The notes under the pieces are model-generated. The model saw only the letters and a list, made by a program, of their open reading frames with translations, searched no databases and was not told the origin of the DNA. From DASQPE01 sp964519805 (GTDB taxonomy: Bacteria > Gemmatimonadota > Gemmatimonadetes > Gemmatimonadales > GWC2-71-9), in contig CAZFKN010000063.1 of the NCBI GenBank assembly GCA_964519805.1, positions 1-17,869 of the forward strand: 17,869 nt of DNA, given 5' to 3'. The position numbers and the translations under genes were made by a program. Shown one piece after another: positions 7,197-13,084 of this stretch. Every line of letters starts with the position of its first letter. The first letter of the stretch is position 1.

Positions 7197-7928
7197 ATGC
7201 GCGCAATCACAGGACTCCTCGTCGCACTCGTGAGCGTGGCGGCGTGTTCCGGCAAGCACGAAACGCCCCTCGCGTCGGCGAATAGTGGCACGCGGGATCT
7301 CACGCTGGCTCCGACGGACAGCTCGTCCGCCCTGAACGACAACCCGGCTGCTCGAGGTCAGGCCGAAGAGCGCGGGATCGGGCCTCTGACGACGTCCCTG
7401 AGCCTGGCTCCAGGCACCAGCATTCCGGCCGTCATGCGCGAGACGATCCATTCCCGCCATGACAGGGCGGGTGAGACCGTCACGGCACGGGTGGTGGCTG
7501 ACGTCCGCGACGCCGGCGGCCGCGTTGTCATTCCCGCCGGCTCGACGGCGGACATGACGATCACCGAGCTGCGGCCCGCAACGTCGAAGAGCCAAGCCGA
7601 CGGCCGGCTCACACTCCGGGTCAACGCGCTCATGATCAACGGCCGCACGTATCCGGTGAGCGCGGAAGTGACCCGGCTGCACCATCAGCTGCGCGGGCGC
7701 GGCGTCTCCGCTGGGGAAGTCGAAAAAGTCGGTGTGGGGACGGCCGTCGGTGCCGTGCTCGGCCGCATTCTCGGCGGCAACACCAAGGGCGCGGTGATCG
7801 GCGGCGCTGTGGGCGCCGCGGGCGGCACTGCCGTCGCGATCCAGACGGCGAGCCGGGACGTTGTCGTGCCGGCGGGCACGCCGGTGACGATCGCGCTCAC
7901 TGGTCCCCTTGCCGTGTCCGCATCATGA
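7197..7928 (+). CDS. glycine-zipper lipoprotein
   Basis: The ATG at 7197 has GGGAGGG eight bases upstream. It opens a 243-residue protein with a short positive start and a hydrophobic run ending in the lipobox SVAAC (Cys17), so it is exported and lipidated. A low-complexity Ser/Thr/Asn linker follows. Next comes a beta-rich domain (about residues 70-175) containing VTARVVADVRDAGGRVVIPA and a STADMTITELRPA segment, which recalls the periplasmic beta domains that sense or buffer 'VIPAG'-type loops. Residues 180-214 form a glycine zipper with GxxxG-like repeats (VGTAVGAVLGRILGG, then GAVIGGAVGAAGG), a motif found in outer-membrane and membrane-inserting proteins. The PepSY gene starts 14 bp after the stop codon, so they are surely co-transcribed. 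An envelope or stress role is inferred only. Confidence 0.8.
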   Translation: MRAITGLLVALVSVAACSGKHETPLASANSGTRDLTLAPTDSSSALNDNPAARGQAEERGIGPLTTSLSLAPGTSIPAVMRETIHSRHDRAGETVTARVVADVRDAGGRVVIPAGSTADMTITELRPATSKSQADGRLTLRVNALMINGRTYPVSAEVTRLHHQLRGRGVSAGEVEKVGVGTAVGAVLGRILGGNTKGAVIGGAVGAAGGTAVAIQTASRDVVVPAGTPVTIALTGPLAVSAS

Positions 7929-7942
7929 GGAGGAGGTGCGCA

Positions 7943-8329
7943 ATGCGATTCACACGTCGTCTGACAGAAATCGCCGCGGTGCTCCTCATCCCCGCCGGCG
8001 CGCATGCCCAGCAGCTCACGGGCCCCGAAGCACACCTCCGGGCGCGAATTACGCAGGACTCTGCCCGTGCGGTCGCCCTGGCCCGCATGCCCCGCGGCGC
8101 CGTCGAGGCGAGCACGCTCAAGCTGGAAGGCGGAATGCTGGTCTACATCTACGACATTTCAGTGCCCGGAAAGGATGGGCTCGAGGAGCTCCACGTGAGC
8201 GCGGTGGATGGGACGGTCGTCTCCGCTCATCATCTGGGCGATACGGGAGCACTGAGCGGGTCCGATGTCTCCCGCAGGGTGGCGACCACACGGCAGGACA
8301 GCGTCGCAGGCCTGACGCCGCGTAGGTGA
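7943..8329 (+). CDS. exported PepSY domain protein
   Basis: I chose the ATG at 7943 because AGGAGGTG stands just upstream. An in-frame ATG at 7925 overlaps the lipoprotein stop codon as ATGA but lacks such a site. The 128-residue product has a signal peptide ending near AHAQ (residues 20-23). A single PepSY-like domain fills most of the rest: an ITQDSARAVALARMPRGAVE helix, then strands ASTLKLEGGMLVYIYDISVP and LEELHVSAVDGTVVSAHHL, matching the usual helix plus three-strand layout with the terminal VDaxtGxv-type strand. PepSY proteins inhibit or chaperone secreted proteases or bind ligands at the cell surface. Its partner is probably the lipoprotein encoded immediately upstream. It converges with the DUF1801 gene across only 46 bp. 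Confidence 0.82.
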   Translation: MRFTRRLTEIAAVLLIPAGAHAQQLTGPEAHLRARITQDSARAVALARMPRGAVEASTLKLEGGMLVYIYDISVPGKDGLEELHVSAVDGTVVSAHHLGDTGALSGSDVSRRVATTRQDSVAGLTPRR

Positions 8330-8356
8330 GCGCGCGGTTGAAAGCGCGTGAGCGCG

Positions 8357-8382
8357 GCCTAACGGCCTGCGTGCCCTAGGGC
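8357..8382. repeat. attC-like half-site (GCCTAAC end) at DUF1801 3' end
   Basis: GCCTAAC (8357-8363) lies 12 bp from the DUF1801 stop codon, in the same place and orientation as the boxes at other array genes. The central CAGCTG and the opposite GTTAGGC box are missing. A GCCCTAGGGC palindrome at 8373-8382 overlaps the stop codon. This is the leftmost member of the site family and marks the left edge of the array. Confidence 0.5.
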
Positions 8383-8792
8383 TTCGCTTTCTTCGAAGGC
8401 TTCGACTTGCCAGAACGGTTGAGGGCGACCGCTCGGCGAACGAGCACCTTGAAGGCGGACTCGTCAACGTCTTCTCCTTCGTGGATGTCGATCGCGCGGC
8501 GGGTGTTTCCGTCGAGACTCGAGTTGAAGAGACGGGCCGGATCGTTCAGCGACGCGCCATTCGCGAACGTAAGCTTCACGACGCTCTTGTACGATTCGCC
8601 CGTGCAGATGATACCGTCGTGCGACCAAATCGGATTCATCCACTTCCACTCCTCGACCACGTCCGGGTCTGCTTCCTTGATGAGCCTGCGCATTCTGCCG
8701 AGGGTTTCCCCGCGCCAGTCCCCAAGCTCGGCGATTCTTTTCGAGATAAGCTCCGATGCCGACCGGCCTTGGCTCGCGCCCGACTTTTTCAT
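8376..8792 (-). CDS. DUF1801 family protein (YdhG-like)
   Basis: The ATG at 8792 is preceded by GGGAGGAAACC, which favours it over the in-frame ATG at 8813. The 138-residue protein contains the DUF1801 core: ELISKRIAELGDWRGETLGRM, then the characteristic EEWKWMNPIWSHDGIICTG segment, the SYKSVVKLTFANGASL strand and a DPARLFNSSLDGNTRRAIDI helix. The tail is Lys-rich (SGKSKPSKKAKP). DUF1801 proteins share a fold with frataxin-like and YdhG proteins, and some have been proposed as intracellular iron carriers. The biochemical role here is not established. The gene is followed by a GCCTAAC half-site and preceded by the AHSA1 remnant, consistent with a single-gene cassette. Confidence 0.85.
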   Translation of the reverse strand: MKKSGASQGRSASELISKRIAELGDWRGETLGRMRRLIKEADPDVVEEWKWMNPIWSHDGIICTGESYKSVVKLTFANGASLNDPARLFNSSLDGNTRRAIDIHEGEDVDESAFKVLVRRAVALNRSGKSKPSKKAKP

Positions 8793-8819
8793 GGTTTCCT
8801 CCCGCTGCGCCACTCCAAT

Positions 8820-9115
8820 TCACGACTCTTGAGCCGCCTTAGACAGCCAGTTGGGCGGTTCAACGCCGAACTGCTTTGCGTACTCGGCGTTCAGTCGCTG
8901 CCAACCGGCGAACTTCAGGGCGTCGGCGCCGACGAAGCATCCAATGGGCTGACCGGCGAGAAGCCGCTCCAGCACATCGAAGCAAATGTGCCACCCGGCG
9001 GCACCCATTGAAATGAAGCGGCGATCGATGCTGGTCCACAGCGTCAGCCGCGTGCCGCCGCCGAGGCTCCAGCTCCCAGCGCATCTCGTGGTCACCCCAG
9101 TTGTTCACCAGCCCC
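8820..9115 (-). pseudogene. truncated, frameshifted AHSA1/SRPBCC domain remnant
   Basis: Two overlapping minus-strand frames together spell the C-terminal two thirds of an AHSA1-type SRPBCC protein. The first, GLVNNWGDHEMRWELEP, ends near 9066. The second resumes as GGGTRLTLWTSIDRRF and runs through GAAGWHICFDVLERLLAG and FAGWQRLNAEYAKQFG to TGA at 8820-8822. A one-base shift at about 9064-9067 separates them. The N-terminal part (normally an SRPBCC start with an APRERVW-like strand) is absent, and the fragment begins directly after the TAA of the VOC gene (9116-9118) without any spacer. Truncation plus frameshift makes a functional product unlikely, although the frameshift alone could be an assembly error. 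The junction looks like a recombination scar. Confidence 0.75.
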
Positions 9116-9496
9116 TTAGAGCGCACTAATCGTGACGTAGTATCCGTCCGGATCCCGGAGCGAGAACTCCGTTGTTCGCGTATTCGGGTTCGCGTGCGGC
9201 TCCTCTTCGAGCCGGGCGACGAGCGCGCGTGCCCTTTTCAGTGCCATATCGAAATCGTCGACGCGGAAGAACAAGAGGAGTCCGTTGCCAGGTGTCGCGT
9301 TGTCCGGGCTCATCAACGACGGATGCTCGTGCGCGCCCCACTGGTGGAGGCAGAGCAGGACAGTTCCATCCGAATCGAGGATCTGACCAAAGTAGGTATG
9401 GCCGGGTCGGGTGTCGGGCTGCCCGAAGAGAGACTGGTACCATTTGAAGCTCCTCGGCACATCGCTTACGCCGATGATCGTCCAGGTGCGTTTCAT
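9116..9496 (-). CDS. VOC family protein (glyoxalase/bleomycin resistance-like)
   Basis: A 126-residue single-chain VOC protein with two beta-alpha-beta-beta-beta modules. The first is WTIIGVSDVPRSFKWYQSLFG, with TVLLCLHQWG as the metal-site strand. The second is GLLLFFRVDDFDMALKRARA, ending in RTTEFSLRDPDGYYVTISAL, the family's diagnostic end strand with Glu as the usual second ligand. Such proteins act as dimers in glyoxalase, dioxygenase, epimerase or antibiotic-binding roles, and this one cannot be assigned further. No strong ribosome site is visible before the ATG at 9496. The gene starts 28 bp after the stop of the secreted hypothetical, and its stop codon abuts an AHSA1 fragment. Confidence 0.9.
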   Translation of the reverse strand: MKRTWTIIGVSDVPRSFKWYQSLFGQPDTRPGHTYFGQILDSDGTVLLCLHQWGAHEHPSLMSPDNATPGNGLLLFFRVDDFDMALKRARALVARLEEEPHANPNTRTTEFSLRDPDGYYVTISAL

Positions 9497-9524
9497 GACA
9501 TTTCTCGCGGGGCCGCTTCGTTCC

Positions 9525-10010
9525 TCACCGGTTCACTGCCGCCAGCGTCTGAATCGCTTGATCCGCCCGCACCGCACTGGCGGCCGGGAGATTGCGATAC
9601 CACACATGAAGCCGGGTCGGGGGGTCCGCAGCCGGGAGTTCGAGCAGGACATCGCGCGACAGGCTACCGTCAGGGGCCTTGCGCTGCACCGTGAGCCCCT
9701 TAAGACCGGCGCCAACCGGCGTCGCGTCGTTCAAATCCTGGATCTGTGGGTGATTACCAGCGTAGATGCTGAAGAGCACGAGTGCGGTGTCGGAGCGTCG
9801 CAACACCTGATAGAGCTCAAAGTCGGGCCCGGGCGGTCTGTGGCGCATGATGAGATCGGTGCCAAGATCGATGGTGAAGCCCAACCCGGCGACGCGGTTG
9901 GTAGCGCCGGCAGGAGCCGGCTCCTGGGCGACCACGGCGCTGGCGATCAAGCGCGGCAGGAGCCAGACCACGATGGCTAGCTTGAGCTGCCTGCGCAGGT
10001 TTGGCGGCAC
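9525..10010 (-). CDS. exported protein of unknown function
   Basis: I do not recognise this family. A GTG at 10010 is the best start, with GGAGAAGGATTGAGG just upstream across the YceI stop codon; a TTG at 10034 is the longest alternative. The product of about 161 residues begins with basic residues and a hydrophobic stretch (LAIVVWLLPRLIASAVVAQ), a plausible signal peptide. The mature part has alternating strands (GLGFTIDLGTDLIMRHRP, then ALVLFSIYAG) and ends in a helix (AVRADQAIQTLAAVNR). It could be a small alpha/beta envelope protein. It starts nine bases after the YceI stop, so the two are probably one operon; a link to YceI function is inference only. Confidence 0.65.
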   Translation of the reverse strand: MPPNLRRQLKLAIVVWLLPRLIASAVVAQEPAPAGATNRVAGLGFTIDLGTDLIMRHRPPGPDFELYQVLRRSDTALVLFSIYAGNHPQIQDLNDATPVGAGLKGLTVQRKAPDGSLSRDVLLELPAADPPTRLHVWYRNLPAASAVRADQAIQTLAAVNR

Positions 10011-10018
10011 GGACGGCC

Positions 10019-10585
10019 TCAATCCTTCTCCCAAACTGCCTCTGCGTCGATTGTGATCGACACCGTGTCACCAACAACGACTCCCCCTTTGTCCATGGTA
10101 TCGTTCCACCTCACGCCGAAGTCCTGACGATTGATCTCTGTCGTCGCCACAAAGCCCGCTCGCAATCGTGGTCCCTTGTCTATCCATTCTCCGGCCTGCT
10201 GTTCCCACCACGGTGTTTGCCATTGACCGAGATAGATCACCCTGAGGGGGACTGATCCGGTGACGCCCCGGATCGTGAGCTCGCCGCTGACGATGTAATC
10301 GTGATCCCCGATCAGCTCCACGTGCGCGCCTCTGTAGGTGATCTGCGGATAGTGCTCCACGTCGAGAAAGTCGGCGCTGCGCAGATGGGCGTCCCGCTGG
10401 GGCTCACCCGTCCAGATCCCGCCCGCGTCGATCGTTGCCTCGACGGAGGACAGTCGTGGATCTTCCGGATCGAAATTCAGCGTGCCGTGCACGTTCTTGA
10501 AGGCGCCCCGAACGTACGTCACCATCATGTGCCGCGCCCGGAACTCTGCAGCGGTATGGCCTGGCTCGAATGTCCAGATCGCCAT
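10019..10585 (-). CDS. YceI family protein
   Basis: A 188-residue protein covering the whole YceI lipocalin-like barrel that binds isoprenoid-type lipids in this family. Visible hallmarks are WTFEPGHTAAEFRARHMMV at the start, the VRGAFKNVHGTLNFDPEDP strand pair, SSVEATIDAGGIWTG, RDAHLRSADFLDVEHYPQIT (the most conserved element), the LTIRGVTGSVPLRV strand and INRQDFGVRWN near the end. Unlike E. coli YceI there is no signal peptide, so it appears cytoplasmic. The ATG at 10585 has GAGG about ten bases upstream. An attC-like palindrome lies between it and the DUF488 gene, and the secreted hypothetical follows closely. Confidence 0.93.
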   Translation of the reverse strand: MAIWTFEPGHTAAEFRARHMMVTYVRGAFKNVHGTLNFDPEDPRLSSVEATIDAGGIWTGEPQRDAHLRSADFLDVEHYPQITYRGAHVELIGDHDYIVSGELTIRGVTGSVPLRVIYLGQWQTPWWEQQAGEWIDKGPRLRAGFVATTEINRQDFGVRWNDTMDKGGVVVGDTVSITIDAEAVWEKD

Positions 10586-10625
10586 CAGTGCCCTCGTCTT
10601 CCGGCGCTGGGGCCAGAACCGTGCC

Positions 10626-10665
10626 GCCTGACGACTCTGCCCACCACTGCCTGCGCGTGTCAGGC
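10626..10665. repeat. attC-like palindrome, degenerate full copy
   Basis: GCCTGAC (10626-10632) and GTCAGGC (10659-10665) are perfectly complementary ends of a 40-bp element lying between the YceI and DUF488 genes. They differ from the GCCTAAC/GTTAGGC boxes of the other copies by the same compensated base change (A:T to G:C). The left part continues GACTCTGC as at the sites at 11194 and 14002 (GACTCGGC). Confidence 0.6.
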
Positions 10666-10681
10666 GCTGCCGACCACACCG

Positions 10682-11038
10682 CTAGACGCGATAGCGACGT
10701 CGCAGGTATTCCCGCAGAGCCACCGCGTCGTTGTGCTGCTCGTCTCTTGCCCCGTAGACCAGTGTGACGCGCCGCCGCCGGGCACGGTCGGCGAGCTCCC
10801 GAACAACTTGGCCGGCCGCCCGGAGCTCGGCGAAGTAGCGCCGCTTGAACTCTAGCCACTTGGCGGGGTCGTGCGCGAACCAGCGCCGGAGCGCGGTACT
10901 GGGCGCGACCTCGCGGGCCCAGCGATCGATGGCGGCGTCCTTCTTGCTGAGGCCTCGCGGCCAGAGGCGATCCACCAGGATGCGCTCGCCGTCACTCGCG
11001 GCGACGGGCTCGTATGCGCGCTTGATCCGCAAGCTCAT
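10682..11038 (-). CDS. DUF488 family protein
   Basis: A 118-residue cytoplasmic protein of typical DUF488 length. Hallmarks are IKRAYEPVAASDGERILVD, the invariant RLWPRGLSK motif (residues about 24-32), DRWAREVAPSTALRRWFAHD, and WLEFKRRYFAEL followed by the terminal strand VTLVYGARDEQHNDAVALRE. DUF488 proteins are often found with nucleotide- or DNA-metabolism genes, but no reaction is settled. The start codon lies 23 bp after a GTTAGGC half-site (11062-11068) and shows no clear Shine-Dalgarno sequence. A degenerate full site follows the gene, so it is bounded by site elements on both sides. Confidence 0.9.
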   Translation of the reverse strand: MSLRIKRAYEPVAASDGERILVDRLWPRGLSKKDAAIDRWAREVAPSTALRRWFAHDPAKWLEFKRRYFAELRAAGQVVRELADRARRRRVTLVYGARDEQHNDAVALREYLRRRYRV

Positions 11039-11050
11039 CGTGCGGTTACC

Positions 11051-11068
11051 GGCATGCGCAGGTTAGGC
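11051..11068. repeat. attC-like half-site (GTTAGGC end) upstream of DUF488
   Basis: The 18 bases GGCATGCGCAGGTTAGGC match the right half of the 14835-14875 site (TGCATGCGCTGGTTAGGC) at 16 of 18 positions. The complementary GCCTAAC end expected about 40 bp to the left is absent; the DUF488 start codon occupies that place. Confidence 0.6.
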
Positions 11069-11094
11069 CGCGGGCGGGCTGCCGAGCTCCACTC

Positions 11095-11175
11095 TCATTG
11101 GGCAACCGCGACGCGGTACGCGATCCCAGCGAGCGCGAAGCCTTGGGTGAGCTCGATTACCCGCGAGACAGGTGG
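11095..11175 (-). pseudogene. orphan C-terminal ORF fragment between two site boxes
   Basis: The minus strand reads PPVSRVIELTQGFALAGIAY, then RVAVAQ and a stop (TGA at 11095-11097). It lies in the 125-bp segment between the GTTAGGC box at 11062 and the GCCTAAC box at 11194. The string looks like a real amphipathic protein tail but has no start, and its frame runs upstream through the GCCTAAC box. I do not recognise the parent family. The likeliest explanation is the end of a deleted cassette gene, but a chance open stretch of this length is possible in GC-rich DNA. Confidence 0.35.
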
Positions 11176-11176
11176 A

Positions 11177-11692
11177 TCATGACGATGGCTGCGGCCTAAC
11201 GACTCGGCGCATCGGCATGTGCACTACCATGTCTGGTCGGACTTCCCCGCCTTGGATGACTCGGGCAAACCACCCCCGCCGATTCTGCAGCGTCCGCAGG
11301 AACGCCGGTCCCCGCTCGGCGCCCACGTAGGGGAGGGTGTAGAGGACCGTGCACGGATCGCAGGGTTTGCTCAGCTCGAGCACGACATCGCCGATGTGCA
11401 GCCGCGCTCCCGGCTGAAAGGCGTCGGGGGGCAGGCCCGCCAGGGTCAGGTTCTCCCCCAAATGGCCGGCCTCGACGGCCCAGCCTTCGGCCCGCACGGC
11501 GGACAGGATCTCCTCGCTCAGGACGAGCACGGCTTGATCCGGGTCTCCGTTGGCTTGCTCGGTCCGCCAACGATTGAAGTCACCTTGCACGCCCTCGGGC
11601 GTGATGGTGAGTTGGGGGACCGCCCGCTTGGGTAGGCCGCGAGCCCGACCCTGCTTGGGCTTCAGATGAAGTTGTACGACGCGACCGCGCAC
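11177..11692 (-). CDS. MOSC domain protein (YiiM-like)
   Basis: A MOSC (molybdenum cofactor sulfurase C-terminal) domain protein. Such proteins transfer or bind sulfur on a conserved Cys for the molybdenum cofactor or related chemistry. Visible parts are GRVVQLHLKPKQGRARGLPK, the TPEGVQGDFNRWR turn, VLVLSEEILSAVRAEGW, the GENLTLAGLP strand, ARLHIGDVVLELSKPCDPCT (with the catalytic-type Cys) and LRTLQNRRGWFARVIQGG. I favour the GTG at 11692, which has GGAG five bases upstream and starts where the family starts; an ATG at 11725 without a ribosome site is the alternative. The last residues, RRVVRPQPSS, are encoded by a GCCTAAC site box and beyond, so the natural C-terminus may have been replaced. 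Confidence 0.85.
   Translation of the reverse strand: MRGRVVQLHLKPKQGRARGLPKRAVPQLTITPEGVQGDFNRWRTEQANGDPDQAVLVLSEEILSAVRAEGWAVEAGHLGENLTLAGLPPDAFQPGARLHIGDVVLELSKPCDPCTVLYTLPYVGAERGPAFLRTLQNRRGWFARVIQGGEVRPDMVVHMPMRRVVRPQPSS
11194..11220. repeat. attC-like half-site (GCCTAAC end) inside the MOSC 3' end
   Basis: GCCTAACGACTCGGCGC (11194-11210) belongs to a 19-bp string identical at 14000-14018. It continues as ATCGGCATGTGCAC, a weak version of the ATCAGCTGCATGCGC centre seen at 14835-14875. The complementary GTTAGGC end is absent. The box is translated as part of the MOSC tail. Confidence 0.65.
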
Positions 11693-11712
11693 GGCATCTC
11701 CGGAGCTCCGAT

Positions 11713-11732
11713 CATCGACTGTCATCGACTGT
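11713..11732. repeat. 10-bp tandem duplication at the MOSC 5' end
   Basis: CATCGACTGT occurs twice in direct tandem (11713-11722 and 11723-11732). On the minus strand each copy supplies an ATG. Because the unit is 10 bp, only the upstream one (11725) is in frame with the MOSC protein. Confidence 0.6.
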
Positions 11733-11745
11733 CGCACGTCCTGCC

Positions 11746-11777
11746 ACCTAACGACACTGCGCATCAGCTGCGGGCGC
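11746..11777. repeat. attC-like site, left end and centre
   Basis: ACCTAAC (11746-11752), then GACACT, then GCGCATCAGCTGC (minus strand GCAGCTGATGCGC), fit the left end, spacer and centre of the site family. The right GTTAGGC end is replaced by the end of the SnoaL-like gene, whose stop codon begins at 11780 on the minus strand. It lies exactly between the MOSC and SnoaL-like genes. Confidence 0.65.
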
Positions 11778-12221
11778 CTACTTGTTCATGCTGCTGTTCC
11801 AAGTGTCCCGGTAAATCTTCCATGCACCGTCCACCTTCTTGTACAATGTCATGTACGTCCCATGGTCCAGATGCTTGCCATCGGCCGCCTTTGCCACCCA
11901 GCCGCCCGTCTCGAGAGCGAAGTCACCGAAACCCGTGACGTCTCCAGAAGTCAGTGTGTTCTTGGCGCCCCTGGCTATATCCGCTGCGAAGAGAGCCTGG
12001 ATGGCCGAGCGGCCGGAGACTGGTTCAGCTCCGGGCGCCATGAGCTTGGCGTCCTGCGTGTAGAGTGCCGTCAGACGAGCCGCGTCACCCGCGTTGTAGG
12101 CTGCCTGCCAGGCCTGATCCATCTTTCCGATTTGGGCCCGCAGGTCGCCGGCCTGCGCAAACGCCGGGATCGGGGCCGCGAGGGCCAACGCGAGAAGGCC
12201 CGCTGCGATACGAGGGGTCAT
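11778..12221 (-). CDS. exported SnoaL-like / DUF4440 protein
   Basis: A 147-residue protein starting at the ATG at 12221 with GGAG nearby upstream. The in-frame sequence beyond it (to 12410) does not look coding. A signal peptide (TPRIAAGLLALALAAPIPAFA) is followed by an NTF2-like cone fold: LRAQIGKMDQAWQAAYNAGD, AARLTALYTQDAKLMAPGAE, the GRSAIQALFAADIARG helix, FALETGGWVAK, GTYMTLYKKVDGAWKIYRDT and the short tail WNSSMNK. This matches the DUF4440/SnoaL-like ketosteroid-isomerase-related set, where many members have no known substrate. It is followed directly by an attC-like site and preceded by a 254-bp non-coding stretch. Confidence 0.88.
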   Translation of the reverse strand: MTPRIAAGLLALALAAPIPAFAQAGDLRAQIGKMDQAWQAAYNAGDAARLTALYTQDAKLMAPGAEPVSGRSAIQALFAADIARGAKNTLTSGDVTGFGDFALETGGWVAKAADGKHLDHGTYMTLYKKVDGAWKIYRDTWNSSMNK

Positions 12222-12354
12222 AAGATCTCCAGTCTCAGATGGGTGATCATGCGGGAATGGGGGGGAACCTACCGCCCACCGAACGCCGCACAAGGGAATG
12301 TCCGGTGATGGAAATATCCGCCTGTGATGCCGGATAGAACTCGGTGTCGGCTCT

Positions 12355-12371
12355 GCGGGCGAAGCGCCCGC
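12355..12371. repeat. 7-bp stem-loop GCGGGCG-AAG-CGCCCGC
   Basis: A perfect seven-base stem with a three-base loop lies midway in the gap between the two SnoaL-like genes. There is no T-tract on either side, so it is not a typical terminator. Confidence 0.4.
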
Positions 12372-12442
12372 CATTCCGAATCTACGGTCCGCTGGTCCCA
12401 GGGACATCAAAGGGAAACGGAGCCTGTATGGTCCGCGCCCGG

Positions 12443-12464
12443 CAGCTGCATGCGCGGGTTAGGC
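12443..12464. repeat. attC-like half-site (GTTAGGC end) after SnoaL-like gene
   Basis: These 22 bases (CAGCTGCATGCGCGGGTTAG plus GC) match 14854-14875 at 21 of 22 positions, the closest match between any two copies apart from the 19-bp string. The GCCTAAC partner box expected near 12425 is not recognisable. The box lies 11 bp beyond the stop codon of the SnoaL-like gene that ends at 12476. Confidence 0.7.
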
Positions 12465-12475
12465 GCCCGGCAGCG

Positions 12476-13012
12476 TCAGGGCTTGAGATCCAAAACCGCC
12501 TTCCCGCTCCCGAAATCAGCCGGCACGGAGACGTGATCGTGGATATCGAGCCACCGTCCCCCGCGCCGGCGAAAGATGCTGGTAAAGCGGACCCAGACGT
12601 CGGAGCGCTGCCCGCCTTTGAGCACGCCGCCGATGCGCTCTAGCCCCGCCGCATAGGCCAGGTTGCCGTCGACCAGGATGCGTAGCTCGCGCATTTCGAC
12701 GTCGATCGGGCCGTCGTACTGGGCGAGAAACTCGGCGTAGTCCTTGCGATAGGCCTCCCGTCCGCTGAACTGGAGCGGCGGAACCACATCGTAGGCGACG
12801 ACCTCGGGGGCGTAGAGCGCCATGATTCCGTCCAGATCGTGGCCCCGGAAGGCCTTCGCCCAACGGTCCACCCACTGGCGAATGGCAGCCTCGCTGTTCG
12901 AATCCCTACTCGCAGCCTTCGGCCGCGAGGAGCCGCCCCCTTGCGACTGAGCGCCCGCAGGCACGGCGATCAGCGCCGCCGCGAAAAGGAGAAGGAAGCT
13001 TGCGGTCCGCAT
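12476..13012 (-). CDS. exported SnoaL-like / DUF4440 protein
   Basis: A 178-residue protein starting at the ATG at 13012 with GGGAGGA eight bases upstream. The signal peptide is MRTASFLLLFAAALIAVPAG, then a Ser/Gly/Lys-rich linker to about residue 40. The NTF2-like fold follows: AIRQWVDRWAKAFRGHDLDG, IMALYAPEVVAYDVVPPLQF, GREAYRKDYAEFLAQYDGPI, VEMRELRILVDGNLAYAAG, VRFTSIFRRRGGRWLDIHDH and VSVPADF. The WLDIHDHxSVP ending is typical of the SnoaL-like/SgcJ-related group. The substrate is unknown. It lies downstream of the SRPBCC gene with a 72-bp gap and ends at an attC-like half-site. It is only a distant relative of its neighbour at 11778, not a duplicate. Confidence 0.88.
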   Translation of the reverse strand: MRTASFLLLFAAALIAVPAGAQSQGGGSSRPKAASRDSNSEAAIRQWVDRWAKAFRGHDLDGIMALYAPEVVAYDVVPPLQFSGREAYRKDYAEFLAQYDGPIDVEMRELRILVDGNLAYAAGLERIGGVLKGGQRSDVWVRFTSIFRRRGGRWLDIHDHVSVPADFGSGKAVLDLKP

Positions 13013-13084
13013 AGCGTGTCCTCCCGGTCGATGAACCAATTGGAGCCGACGAGCGCCAAGCGCCGGTGCGCCATCATTGGGGTG

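Larger units (their letters stand above)
12222..12475. other. 254-bp non-coding stretch between two SnoaL-like genes
   Basis: This is the longest gap in the minus-strand array. It contains a GTTAGGC half-site at its right edge, a GCGGGCG-AAG-CGCCCGC stem-loop at 12355-12371 and a GTCCC-A-GGGAC palindrome near 12400. No frame looks coding, and no convincing promoter for the downstream SnoaL-like gene could be picked out. Confidence 0.5.

Noticed and set aside
8310..8345. GCCTGAC...GTTGAAA at the PepSY gene end as a site
   Set aside because: The two ends are not complementary and the first box is within well-conserved PepSY reading frame sequence.
12222..12410. Extension of the SnoaL-like frame to 12410
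   Set aside because: The signal peptide and a GGAG ribosome site fit the ATG at 12221, and the upstream residues are not protein-like.
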